This document shows, piece by piece, positions 24,766 to 33,266 of a DNA stretch of 43,130 bases (the stretch's first letter is position 1; every line of letters starts with the position of its first letter). Both the position numbers and the translations under genes were made by a program. Where the stretch lies: the NCBI GenBank assembly GCA_029975435.1, contig JARKPC010000293.1, positions 1 to 43,130 of the forward strand. The letters run 5' to 3'. The notes beneath the pieces are model-generated. The model searched no databases and was not told the DNA's origin. It worked only from the letters and a program-made list of their open reading frames with translations. This DNA is from Propionivibrio sp. GTDB taxonomy: Bacteria; Pseudomonadota; Gammaproteobacteria; Burkholderiales; Rhodocyclaceae.

Positions 24766-26031
24766 ATGCCCTACCCCGCTTCCGCCCGCGCCTGCGGCCT
24801 CGATTTCGGCACGTCCAACTCCACCGTCGGCTGGCTGCGGCCAGGGCGGGAGACCTTGCTGCCGCTGGAAGATGACAAGGTGACGTTGCCTTCGGTGGTG
24901 TTCTTCAATGCCGAGGACGACAGCACCCGCTTCGGCCGCGCCGCGCTGCAGGAGTATCTGGCCGGCCACGAGGGGCGCCTGATGCGCTCGATGAAGAGCC
25001 TGCTCGGCAGCAGTCTCATCGACGGGAAGACGGAGGTCCATGGCCGCTCGCTGCCGTTTCGCGATCTGCTCAAGCAGTTCATTGGCGAACTCAGGCGGCG
25101 GGCCGACCTTCACGCAGAGCGGCCGTTCGAATACGCGGTGCTCGGCCGGCCAGTGTATTTCGTCGACGACGACCCGACGGCCGACCGGATGGCGGAAGAC
25201 ACGCTGGCCGAGATTGCCCGGAGCGTGGGCTTTTCGGAGGTGAGTTTCCAGTACGAGCCGATCGCCGCGGCTTTCCATTACGAGACCGAAATTGATCGTG
25301 AAGAACTGGTCCTGGTGGCCGACATCGGTGGCGGCACCTCGGATTTCTCGCTTGTTCGCCTGTCCCCACAGCGCGCGAAACTGTCAGATCGCGGCGATGA
25401 TCTGCTGGCCAACGGCGGCGTGCATATCGGCGGCACGGATTTCGACCGCTTGTTCAGCCTGACCAGCGTCATGCCGCTCTTCGGCTACCGCAGCCTGCTG
25501 ACGAGCCGGCGTGAAATGCCCTCCGGAATTTTCTTCGATCTCGCCACCTGGCACAGCATCAACTCGGCTTACACGTACCAGGTACTGACGGAGCAGAGGC
25601 GCCTGGCCTTCGACGCGCAGGAGCCGGAGAAGTCCGCCCGCCTGCTCGCGCTGATCGAGAAGCGCGCCGGCCACTGGCTGGCCAACGAGGTGGAGCAGGC
25701 CAAGATCACGCTGTCGGATCAACAGGGTACGGCGATGGCGCTCGACCGAATCGAGACGGGCCTGCGGCTGCCGCTGACCCGCAACGAGTTCGATGCGGCT
25801 ACCGCAGGGCTGGTCGACAGGATCGAGGCGAAGCTTGCCGCGCTTCTGACCGATGCCGGCGTGGCGCCCGAAGGCATCGACACGATCTTCTTCACGGGCG
25901 GTGCCAGCGGCGTTCCACGCCTGCGCCGCCGCATCGCCGCCCTGCTGCCGCAGGCGCGCCCGATCGAAGGCGACCTGTTCGGCAGCATCGGCGCGGGTCT
26001 CGCGATCGAGGCGGCGCGGCGCTACGGGTAG
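24766..26031 (+). CDS. yegD: Hsp70-family protein, YegD-type (ATPase domain only)
   Basis: The 421-residue protein is an actin-like ATPase of the Hsp70 family. ACGLDFGTSNSTVGW is the first phosphate loop, VLVADIGGGTSDFSLVRL the second, FFTGGASGVPRLRRRIAALLP the adenosine region, and FEYAVLGRPVYF matches the DnaK VPAYF region. The peptide-binding domain of DnaK (residues beyond ~390) is absent, as in E. coli YegD. The substrate is unknown, and whether it works as a chaperone is not established. A run of nine C residues lies about 30 bp before the ATG. It converges on ppc. Confidence 0.88.
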   Translation: MPYPASARACGLDFGTSNSTVGWLRPGRETLLPLEDDKVTLPSVVFFNAEDDSTRFGRAALQEYLAGHEGRLMRSMKSLLGSSLIDGKTEVHGRSLPFRDLLKQFIGELRRRADLHAERPFEYAVLGRPVYFVDDDPTADRMAEDTLAEIARSVGFSEVSFQYEPIAAAFHYETEIDREELVLVADIGGGTSDFSLVRLSPQRAKLSDRGDDLLANGGVHIGGTDFDRLFSLTSVMPLFGYRSLLTSRREMPSGIFFDLATWHSINSAYTYQVLTEQRRLAFDAQEPEKSARLLALIEKRAGHWLANEVEQAKITLSDQQGTAMALDRIETGLRLPLTRNEFDAATAGLVDRIEAKLAALLTDAGVAPEGIDTIFFTGGASGVPRLRRRIAALLPQARPIEGDLFGSIGAGLAIEAARRYG

Positions 26032-26130
26032 CCGATCGTGTCGGCGACATAGAACCTCCGCTCCCTCGGCGCCGAGAGGCCATTCCTGCAGCCATTGTCC
26101 GGGAGAAGGGCAATTCGCCGCCTTCTTCGC

Positions 26131-28917
26131 TCACCCGCTATTACGCAATCCCGCGGCAATGCCGTTGATCGACATGTGAATACCGCGCTGCACGCGCTCG
26201 TCGCTTTCGCCGGCGCGGTGGCGCTGCAGCAGTTCGATCTGCAGGTGATTGAGCGGGTCCATGTAGGGGAATCGCGTGCGGATGGAACGCTTCAGCAGCG
26301 GGTTGTCGGCCAGAAAATCCTCGTGCTGCTCGATGGCCAGGAGGAGCCGGCGGGTGCGCTCGAACTCGGCGCGGATGCGGCCGAAGATCTCGTCGCGCAG
26401 CGTCGTATCGGTCACCAGATGGGCATACCGTGCGGCGATTACCAGGTCGGCCTTGGCCATCACCATGTCCATGTTGGAGAGCAGCGCGTTGAAGAACGGC
26501 CAGGTGGCGACCATGCGGCGCAGAATTTCCATGCCGTTCGGGTTCTCTTCGAGCCAGCGCTCCACCGCCGAACCGAACCCGTACCAGCCCGGCAGCATCA
26601 GGCGGCACTGGGCCCAACTGAAGACCCAGGGGATGGCGCGCAGATCCTCGATACGATCCGATGCCTTGCGGGAAGCGGGGCGGCTGCCGATATTGAGGCC
26701 GCCGATTTCCGCGATCGGCGTTGCCTGCCGGAAGAAGCGGTTGAAGCCTTCGGTCTCGTACACCAGCCCGCGATAGGCCTGGAACGCAAGTTCGGACAGC
26801 CGTTCCATCACCGCGTGGTAGGCCGCCGGCTCGGTCTTGCCCTCCAGATCCAGCAGCGTTGCTTCGAGGGTGGCGGCGGCCAGTGTCTCCAGATTACGGC
26901 GGCCGACTTCCGGATTGGAATACTTCGATGAGATCACTTCGCCCTGCTCGGTAATGCGAATCTGCCCGGAAACGGCGCCGTCCGGTTGCGCCAGGATGGC
27001 CAGGTAGCTCGGGCCGCCGCCCCGCCCCACCGAGCCGCCGCGTCCATGGAACAGCCGCAGGCGCACTCCCGCGGCGTCGAACACGCGCGCGAGCTCGACC
27101 TCGGCTTTGTACAACTCCCAGCCGGAGGTGAGAAAACCGCCGTCCTTGTTGCTGTCCGAGTACCCGAGCATCACTTCCTGCTCGTCGCCTCGCGAATGGA
27201 CCAGGGCACGATACGCGGGCAATGCGAAGAGGCGCTGCATGATCGACGGGCCGTTGCGCAGGTCGGCGATTGTCTCGAACAGCGGGATGATGTTCATGCC
27301 CAGCGCGGGCGGCTGGCCGCCGCCGAGCGGCGACGCCGGCTGCAACAGGCCGGCTTCCTTGAGCAGCAGGGCAACTTCGAGCAGGTCCGACACGCTGTCA
27401 GTCTTGGAAATGATCGCATTGGGCAAGGCCGCCTCGCCATATCGCGCGCGCAATTCGCGGGCGGCAAAGAATATCTTCAGTTCGCCGACGGTCTCTTCGC
27501 TGTAGTCGAGATGCGGCGAATACAGCGGGCGCGGATTGGCGATCTCTTCGGAAAGCAAGGCAATTCGGGATTCTTCATCGAGCGCGGCGTAACCCGGCTG
27601 GGGCATGATGCGGCCGGCGCGGGCCAGCAGTTCCCCGACCGTGAGCTCGTGGACATCGGAGTTCTGGCGCAGATCGATCGGCGCCAGATGGAATCCGAAG
27701 ACCTGCACGGCGCGCATCAGGCGTTGCAGACGGCCGCCGGCGATCAGCGCGGCACCTTGCACAGACAAGGATTCGGAGATGACAGCGAGATCACCGTAGA
27801 GATCGGAGGCGGTCGCGTAGGCTTCGGCTTCCCCGACGGCGTGGCGCAGCGCTTCGTGCTGGCCGAGAGCGCGCGCGGTGGCGGCCAGACGCGCGTAGAT
27901 TCCGGTCAGCGCGCGCCGGTAGGGCTCGTCGGCGCGGTGCGGGGAAGTATCCGGTGAGCAGCTGGCCAGTTCGGCCATGGCTGGCGAAACGCCGTGCAGG
28001 AACTGCGACAGCGGCAGTTCGGAGCCGAGCGTGTGAATTTCCGCGAGGTAGAAGTCGAGCGCCGCGGTCGATTGCAGATTCAGCGCCGTTTTCAGGATGT
28101 CGGCGGTTACGAATGGGTTGCCGTCGCGGTCGCCGCCAATCCAGCTGCCGACCCGGAAGAACGGCGGCAGTTGCCAGTCTTCTCCGGGGAAACGCCGGGC
28201 CAGCAGATCCTGCAACTGCGCGTACAGGCGCGGCAGTTCGGCAAAGAAGGTGTCGTTGTAGTAGCTGATCCCGTTCTTGATTTCGTCGACCACCGCCAGA
28301 CGCGTCGGGCGCAGCATGCGTGTGCGCCACAGCCGGAGCACCGCGCGGCGCAGCGCAGTGTCGTTCTCTTCCTGCTCCTCGGGTGTGAGTTCGATGCGGT
28401 CGCGCTGGTCGAGCAGGCCGGCGATCTCATGCTGGCATTGCAGGATGCATTTGCGGGAAACCTCGGTCGGGTGCGCCGTGAGCACCGGCGAGACCAGCGC
28501 CGTCGCGAAAAATCCGCGCAGTTTTTCGGCGGGAAGCCCGGCCTCCTGGAGGCGATCAAGCGCCTTCTGCAGGCTGCCGTCGCGAGGCGCCGACCCCTGC
28601 CGGGCGTGCACCCGGCGGCGACGGATGTGATGCTGGTCTTCGGCAATGTTCGCCAGATGCAGGAAGTAACTGAAGGCGCGAACGACGGAAATCATCGTGT
28701 CGCGCGGCAAACTATTGAGAACAGCTTCCAGATCGGCACGCGCAGCCGTGTCGATTTCCCGATCCGGGCTCTGGTTCAGCCGGACCGAGGCCTGGCGAAT
28801 ATGCTCGACGGCGGCGAATACGTCGTCACCCTCCTGTTCCCGCACGGTATCGCCGAGCAGGCGACCGAGCAGGCGGGTGTCATCGCGGAGCGGGAGATCT
28901 TTATTGCTGGCAGGCAT
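26131..28917 (-). CDS. ppc: Phosphoenolpyruvate carboxylase
   Basis: The 928-residue cytoplasmic enzyme adds bicarbonate to PEP to refill oxaloacetate. All hallmark motifs are present: VLTAHPTEV with catalytic H149, GSWIGGDRDGNPFV, GYSDSNKDGGFLTSGWELYKA, LFHGRGGSVGRGGGPSYLAI with the mobile glycine-rich loop, EQGEVISSKYSN, and the C-terminal NGIAAGLRNSG that closes the allosteric/active-site region. The length is close to the E. coli enzyme with a slightly longer N-terminus. No strong ribosome-binding site precedes the ATG at 28917. It stands alone, convergent with yegD and divergent from a cupin gene. Confidence 0.97.
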   Translation of the reverse strand: MPASNKDLPLRDDTRLLGRLLGDTVREQEGDDVFAAVEHIRQASVRLNQSPDREIDTAARADLEAVLNSLPRDTMISVVRAFSYFLHLANIAEDQHHIRRRRVHARQGSAPRDGSLQKALDRLQEAGLPAEKLRGFFATALVSPVLTAHPTEVSRKCILQCQHEIAGLLDQRDRIELTPEEQEENDTALRRAVLRLWRTRMLRPTRLAVVDEIKNGISYYNDTFFAELPRLYAQLQDLLARRFPGEDWQLPPFFRVGSWIGGDRDGNPFVTADILKTALNLQSTAALDFYLAEIHTLGSELPLSQFLHGVSPAMAELASCSPDTSPHRADEPYRRALTGIYARLAATARALGQHEALRHAVGEAEAYATASDLYGDLAVISESLSVQGAALIAGGRLQRLMRAVQVFGFHLAPIDLRQNSDVHELTVGELLARAGRIMPQPGYAALDEESRIALLSEEIANPRPLYSPHLDYSEETVGELKIFFAARELRARYGEAALPNAIISKTDSVSDLLEVALLLKEAGLLQPASPLGGGQPPALGMNIIPLFETIADLRNGPSIMQRLFALPAYRALVHSRGDEQEVMLGYSDSNKDGGFLTSGWELYKAEVELARVFDAAGVRLRLFHGRGGSVGRGGGPSYLAILAQPDGAVSGQIRITEQGEVISSKYSNPEVGRRNLETLAAATLEATLLDLEGKTEPAAYHAVMERLSELAFQAYRGLVYETEGFNRFFRQATPIAEIGGLNIGSRPASRKASDRIEDLRAIPWVFSWAQCRLMLPGWYGFGSAVERWLEENPNGMEILRRMVATWPFFNALLSNMDMVMAKADLVIAARYAHLVTDTTLRDEIFGRIRAEFERTRRLLLAIEQHEDFLADNPLLKRSIRTRFPYMDPLNHLQIELLQRHRAGESDERVQRGIHMSINGIAAGLRNSG

Positions 28918-29119
28918 AGGCGTTGGTCACGAGGTGGGTTGAGTGAAATCTACTCTCTCAAGGCACCGGCGGCGGAAGGAAGTTCCTGAAAGCAGCCGTC
29001 GATTCGTCTCGAATGCGCAGAGAACAACCAAGTGCGAATCAGTCACACCTGTTGCAACAATATGCGGAGCCGACAGGTCGAATGCTTGTTTCGCCCGAGA
29101 ACTACAGGAGGAGCGCACG

Positions 29120-29464
29120 ATGAACAACGAACAGGCAGCGCCTGAAACGAAAGGTGTTTCGGTGAAATTACTTGCGACGGTCGACCTTGGCCCCGAGATC
29201 GAGGGCATGACGGGGCGCCAACTTCGAATGCGGATGGTGACCATCGAGCCGGGAGGCGTCTTTGGCCCGATTCATGATCATAAGGACAGACCGGGCACCG
29301 TCTATATCATGCAAGGAACGATCACCGACCATCGAAATGGAATTGCTACGGACTATGGGCCAGGAGTGGGCTGGCCCGAGGATCGGAACACTACGCACTG
29401 GCTCGAGAACAGAGGAACGATTCCGGCAGTCGAGATCTCGGTCGATATCGTCAGGCAAGCGTAA
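29120..29464 (+). CDS. Cupin-domain protein
   Basis: The product has 114 residues; the start at 29120 follows a strong AGGAGGAG 6 nt upstream. The single cupin barrel shows motif 1 as PGGVFGPIHDHKDRPGTVYIMQG, with two histidines and a possible third metal ligand shifted by the unusual DRP insertion. Motif 2 is PEDRNTTHWLENRG with one histidine. Cupins of this size bind a metal and act as small oxygenases, isomerases or sensors; no specific reaction can be read. It is divergent from ppc and separated from the next gene by 192 bp. Confidence 0.85.
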   Translation: MNNEQAAPETKGVSVKLLATVDLGPEIEGMTGRQLRMRMVTIEPGGVFGPIHDHKDRPGTVYIMQGTITDHRNGIATDYGPGVGWPEDRNTTHWLENRGTIPAVEISVDIVRQA

Positions 29465-29602
29465 GCGCAAGCCCGACGTCCGACGCAGCCGCGCTTGACA
29501 CGCGGCGTTCCCCGACGCCTTTCAGTCGTTTGAGTATCGTTTCGCCCGTTCTGCGCGATGCCCTCACGAGCTTCGCGAAGGTTCGTGGCACGCCCGCCCA
29601 TT

Positions 29603-29611
29603 TGCTATGAT
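29603..29611 (+). promoter_or_regulatory. Putative extended -10 promoter of the pseudokinase gene
   Basis: TGCTATGAT is an extended -10 (TGnTATnAT) without a good -35, 46 bp upstream of the ATG at 29657. It implies a leader of about 40 nt. Confidence 0.45.
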
Positions 29612-29656
29612 TGTGACATTCCCTTGCGACTTCCGGCGGTCGACGCATCCACGACA

Positions 29657-31093
29657 ATGCTCCCTGAGAAACTCGGCAGATACCAGATCATCGCGGCCAC
29701 CGGCGACAACACGCTGGGGGCGACGTATCTCGGCAACGACCCGCTGCTCAAGCGCAAGGCGGTGCTGCAGACCGTGCGCGTCGACCCGGCGGTTGCAGAC
29801 CGGAGTGGCGCACCGGATCATTTTCTCAAGGACATCAAGGCGGTCGAACGGCTCAGCCATGTCAATATCGCCACGGTGTATGACTGCGGGCAGGAGGGCG
29901 ATCTCGCCTACATCGCCACCGAATTCCTCGACGGCCGCGACCTCCGCGAGCTGATCGTCAGGGGTCAGCCCGTTCCCGCGGAACTCGCCGTCGATATCGT
30001 GGCCGGCATCGCGGATGGGCTGGCTTACGCCCATCGGCACGGCGTCATCCATCAGAACGTCACCCCTGCAAACATCACAGTCCTGGCCAACGGCGGAGTC
30101 AAGCTCTCGGGCTTCGGCATCGCCGCCCTGCAAACAGGGAGCCCGCAGGCGGATGCGGCGCTGCGGGGCGCGACGGCCTATCTCGCGCCCGAACAGTTCT
30201 CGGGCAAACCCGCCGATGCGCGGACCGACATCTTCTCGCTGGCGGTGATCCTGTATCAGCTGCTGACCGGCAAACCGCCTTTCGACGGCGACAACGCCGC
30301 CGAAGTGATGTACCGGATCGTCCGCAAGCCGGCGCGATGGCCTTCGCGCGTGGCACGACTCGAGCACCGCGGATTCGACTTCATTCTCGCCCGCGCGCTG
30401 GCCAAGTTGCCGGATGACCGCTACCCGTCGGCCATCGAGTTCGCCGCCGACCTTCGCCGCGCACGCGAGCTGGCCGAACGCGCGCCGCTGCCCTGGCCGA
30501 CCGGCGGCTTGTCGCAGCGCAAGAGTTCCGGCGGCGGTCAGTCCGGCACTTCACGGGACGATGAAGTGAATGGCACGCTTGCATCGTTGCCCGCCTCACG
30601 CCGGCTGGCCTATGCCGTCGCCGGAGTCGCGCTGGCCGCGGGCGTGGCGTTCGTCGGCTGGAACGCAACCCGGCCGGTCCCTGTTCCCGCACTCGTTGCT
30701 CCCGCCGCTCCCGCAGCGCCGTCCGCCGCCCAATTGGCACAGGCGCCCGCCCTGCCGACTCCGGTCGTTGCTCCGGCAATCGCCAGCACTGCGCAACAAA
30801 CCCCCTCCGCGCCGCCACCCGAGATCGCACCTGTCCCGACGGTCGTTGCCGCCGCGGCGAGCGACGTGGCGCCGCCGGCGCCGGCCAAACCCGCCACGGT
30901 CACGCTATCCGTCGCCCCGTGGGGCGAAGTCTTCGTCAACAACCAAAGCCGCGGCATCTCGCCGCCGCTGACGCGGCTGGAGCTGCCGCCCGGCCGGGTG
31001 CGCGTTGAAATCCGCAATTCCGGCGCACCGGCGCTGGTCAAGGAACTGAATCTGGAAGCCGGAAAAACCGTGCGCTTGAAGCACAAGTTCTGA
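29657..31093 (+). CDS. Membrane Ser/Thr kinase-like pseudokinase with C-terminal PEGA domain
   Basis: The product has 478 residues from the ATG at 29657; an upstream ATG at 29558 is in frame but precedes the likely promoter. Residues ~8-280 fold like a bacterial (PknB-type) kinase: GRYQIIAATGDNTLGATYLG, YLAPEQF, DARTDIFSLAVILYQLLTGKPPF, KLPDDRYPSA. The three catalytic residues are gone: the ATP lysine is Gln38 (AVLQTV), the HRDxKPAN loop is HQNVTPAN (Asn134 for Asp, Thr136 for Lys), and DFG is GFG (Gly152). A membrane helix (AVAGVALAAGVAFVGW) follows, then a long Pro/Ala linker and a periplasmic PEGA domain (TLSVAPWGEVFVNNQSRGISPPLTRLELPPG). It probably senses or scaffolds rather than phosphorylates. 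A TssQ-like lipoprotein gene follows after 18 bp. Confidence 0.9.
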   Translation: MLPEKLGRYQIIAATGDNTLGATYLGNDPLLKRKAVLQTVRVDPAVADRSGAPDHFLKDIKAVERLSHVNIATVYDCGQEGDLAYIATEFLDGRDLRELIVRGQPVPAELAVDIVAGIADGLAYAHRHGVIHQNVTPANITVLANGGVKLSGFGIAALQTGSPQADAALRGATAYLAPEQFSGKPADARTDIFSLAVILYQLLTGKPPFDGDNAAEVMYRIVRKPARWPSRVARLEHRGFDFILARALAKLPDDRYPSAIEFAADLRRARELAERAPLPWPTGGLSQRKSSGGGQSGTSRDDEVNGTLASLPASRRLAYAVAGVALAAGVAFVGWNATRPVPVPALVAPAAPAAPSAAQLAQAPALPTPVVAPAIASTAQQTPSAPPPEIAPVPTVVAAAASDVAPPAPAKPATVTLSVAPWGEVFVNNQSRGISPPLTRLELPPGRVRVEIRNSGAPALVKELNLEAGKTVRLKHKF

Positions 31094-31111
31094 ACGCCCG
31101 AAAGGAATCCC

Positions 31112-31573
31112 ATGAGACACGGCACCTCCCTGTTCGCATTGGCATGCCTGCTCGGTGGCTGCGCCACGTCGCCGGAAGCTCCGCCCGCGCCACCGGAAGC
31201 GCCCTTGGCCGCCGCCGTAACGCCTCCCGCCGAGCCTGTCTCCGAAACTCCGCCGGCACCTGCTCCAAAGCCGGGGGCCGCCGGCCTGGCCAAAGGCATC
31301 GACGCTTACGAGAACGGCCAGTACCGGTTGGCACGCAACCAGTTGGGCAACGCACTCGCAAGCGGCCTCGACGCGCCCGACCAGGTCGTCGCCCACAAGT
31401 ATCTGGCCTTCATCGCCTGCGCCGGCGGCGAGAGGATTACTTGCCGAAGCCACTTCAGAAAGGCGCTGGACATCGACCCCGGCTTCAGCCTGACCCGCAC
31501 CGAATCCGGCCACCCCGTCTGGGGCAAGATCTTTCGCGAAGTGCAAGCGGAGCGATCGAAGGCCAAACGCTGA
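31112..31573 (+). CDS. TssQ-like lipoprotein (type VI secretion-associated family)
   Basis: The 153-residue protein has a lipoprotein signal peptide with the lipobox LLGGC (Cys17). A Pro/Ala-rich linker follows, then a TPR-like C-terminal domain: KGIDAYENGQYRLARNQLGNALASGL, VAHKYLAFIACAGGERITCRSHFRKALDIDPGF, GHPVWGKIF. This domain, with its Cys pair and the final GHP.WG motif, resembles TssQ-family lipoproteins found beside T6SS genes. No other T6SS gene is in the window, so involvement in secretion is inference. AAAGGA precedes the ATG; the pseudokinase gene ends 18 bp upstream, suggesting an operon. Confidence 0.75.
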   Translation: MRHGTSLFALACLLGGCATSPEAPPAPPEAPLAAAVTPPAEPVSETPPAPAPKPGAAGLAKGIDAYENGQYRLARNQLGNALASGLDAPDQVVAHKYLAFIACAGGERITCRSHFRKALDIDPGFSLTRTESGHPVWGKIFREVQAERSKAKR

Positions 31574-31584
31574 GCCGCCTCGCC

Positions 31585-32067
31585 CTAGGCATTCAGAGCG
31601 GCGCGGACAAAGGGTTCGATCTTTTCCGGTTTGGTGAAGGGGGCAAAGCGGCGCAGCACTTGCCCGTCGCGTCCGATCAGGAACTTGGTGAAGTTCCAGC
31701 GAATCGAGGGGCCGAACAATCCCGGCCTGGCCGCCGTGAGCAGCTTGAACAGCGGATGCGCGTCCGGGCCGTTGACCTCGGTCTTGGCGAACATGGGAAA
31801 ACTCACGCCGTAATTGACCAAGCAGGTCGCGGCGATGTCGTCGGCGCTGCCGGGCTCCTGCTGGCCGAATTGGTTGCACGGGAAGCCGAGGACGACAAAC
31901 CCGCGCTCCCGGTACTTCTGGTACAGGGATTCCAACCCCGCGTATTGCGGCGTAAAACCGCATTGGCTCGCCGTATTGACGACCAGGACCACCCGGTTCG
32001 CGTAATCGCTCATCGCGATCGTCTGGCCGCGCAGGCTGGTTGCGCTGAGTTGGTGAAACGCGTTCAT
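31585..32067 (-). CDS. Glutathione peroxidase-family thiol peroxidase
   Basis: The 160-residue protein starts at the ATG of 32067, with AAGGA upstream; the much longer open frame to 32664 is antisense to the next gene. Peroxidatic C36 (NTASQCGFTPQY), Q69 (FPCNQFGQQEPG) and W123 (IRWNFTKFL) form the catalytic set. C81 (AATCLVNYGVSFPMF) is at the resolving position of thioredoxin-dependent members, so electrons probably come from thioredoxin rather than glutathione. It reduces hydrogen or lipid hydroperoxides. The gene converges on the TssQ-like gene with 11 bp between the stops. Confidence 0.94.
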   Translation of the reverse strand: MNAFHQLSATSLRGQTIAMSDYANRVVLVVNTASQCGFTPQYAGLESLYQKYRERGFVVLGFPCNQFGQQEPGSADDIAATCLVNYGVSFPMFAKTEVNGPDAHPLFKLLTAARPGLFGPSIRWNFTKFLIGRDGQVLRRFAPFTKPEKIEPFVRAALNA

Positions 32068-32210
32068 GAGACACATCCTTTGTCCCGTCGGGGCCATCGG
32101 CGCAAGCGGAATCCACGACCTGTTCCGCCCTGTTGCAGGGCTACCCGCCCGCTCACCATGGACATATGCCCTGGCCAACTGTTCCCATTCCTTCCGGGTG
32201 CCGCCGAAGA

Positions 32211-33080
32211 TCAACCCGAAAGCCCGCTCCTGCGAAATGCCGATGCCCGCGCTTCTTCCCAACCGAGGAGAGCCAGTTTCCGTTCGCTCCCCCAGCGGTA
32301 GTTCCCGACGTCTCCGGTTTCCCGGATGACCCGATGGCAAGGGATGAGGAAGCCGATGCTGTTGGCGGCCAGCGCGTTGCCAACGGCGCGCTGGGCATGC
32401 GGGCTTCCGGCTTGGCGGGCCAGCTGTTGGTACGAGGTGACCTGCCCGAACTCGGTGTGCATCAGCGCCTCCCACACCTTGATCTGGAAGTTCGTACCCT
32501 TGAGGACAAGATGGATGTTCCCTCGCGTCGGCGTTGCCGGAAAAATCAGCCGGAGCAGTTCGCCAGCCCGCCCGTGGTCCGGTGTCAGCGTTGCCTCCGG
32601 CCAACGCATGGCAAGCCCGGAAATCATCTCGGCCGGCCCCGACGTGCAGAAGGCGAAGTGACAAACGCCTCGCCCCGTCCAGGCGACGAGCACCTCGCCG
32701 AACGGGGACGGCGCGAAGCCGAACCCGATACTCATCCCGCGGCCGGCCGAACGGATCTCGCCGGGAGTCATCGCTTCGCAGCTCACCATCAAATCGTGAA
32801 GACGGCTGGTACCGCTCAGGCCGGCATCGAGGGCAACGGACAGGCTGTCGTCAGCCGCGCCAAGCCGCTGCCTGGCGAACTCCTTGGTCAGGTACTGCAG
32901 AAAGCGTTTCGGCGAAATGCCGGCCCAGTCTGAAAACACCCGTTGCAGGTGGTGCGGGCTCATGTGCACCGCGGCGGCGATTTCCTCCAGGCCGGGCTGT
33001 TGTCTCGCGCGGCGGCGGATGAACCGGATGGCCCGCGCGATGACGTCGAAATGGCGCGACTGTTCAATCAGGTCAGGCAT
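32211..33080 (-). CDS. AraC-type regulator fused to O6-methylguanine-DNA methyltransferase (Ada-like, no zinc domain)
   Basis: The product has 289 residues. Residues ~1-105 are an AraC-type DNA-binding region (LEEIAAAVHMSPHHLQRVFSDWAGISPKRFLQYL and a second helix-turn-helix). The C-terminal half is a methyltransferase: GTNFQIKVWEALMHTEFGQVTSYQQLA, AQRAVGNALAANSIGFLIPCHRVI with the acceptor cysteine in PCHRV, and GNYRWGSERKLALL. The N-terminal zinc/phosphotriester-repair domain of E. coli Ada is missing, so control by methyl phosphotriesters is unlikely. The ATG at 33080 is preferred over a TTG at 33101. It repairs O6-methylguanine and may regulate an alkylation response (inference). Confidence 0.92.
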   Translation of the reverse strand: MPDLIEQSRHFDVIARAIRFIRRRARQQPGLEEIAAAVHMSPHHLQRVFSDWAGISPKRFLQYLTKEFARQRLGAADDSLSVALDAGLSGTSRLHDLMVSCEAMTPGEIRSAGRGMSIGFGFAPSPFGEVLVAWTGRGVCHFAFCTSGPAEMISGLAMRWPEATLTPDHGRAGELLRLIFPATPTRGNIHLVLKGTNFQIKVWEALMHTEFGQVTSYQQLARQAGSPHAQRAVGNALAANSIGFLIPCHRVIRETGDVGNYRWGSERKLALLGWEEARASAFRRSGLSG

Positions 33081-33266
33081 GACCACGCCCGCAAAATGCA
33101 ATGGAACTCGCCAGCGCCGATCGGCATGGACAGGGAGGAAGCCCCCTTGTTGAGGGCAGGAAGCCGGCGGTTTTCATCGTGCCTCGATTGGTTGGTCACG
33201 GCGCCAGTATGCCTGCTCGCCAGTCCGCATCAATCCGATTCTTGCGGAGTTGCAACCGGCGTCCCC

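Noticed and set aside
26065..26076. CTCGGCGCCGAG palindrome between yegD and ppc
   Set aside because: It has no loop or T-run to support termination, and such 12-mers are expected by chance at this GC content.
29480..29510. GC-rich stem after the cupin gene (CCGCG...CGCGG)
   Set aside because: The stem is short and has no T-run, so it is not listed as a terminator.
32068..32664. Long N-terminal extension of the glutathione peroxidase frame
   Set aside because: It overlaps the Ogt-encoding gene in another frame; the peroxidase start at 32067 has AAGGA and gives a normal length.
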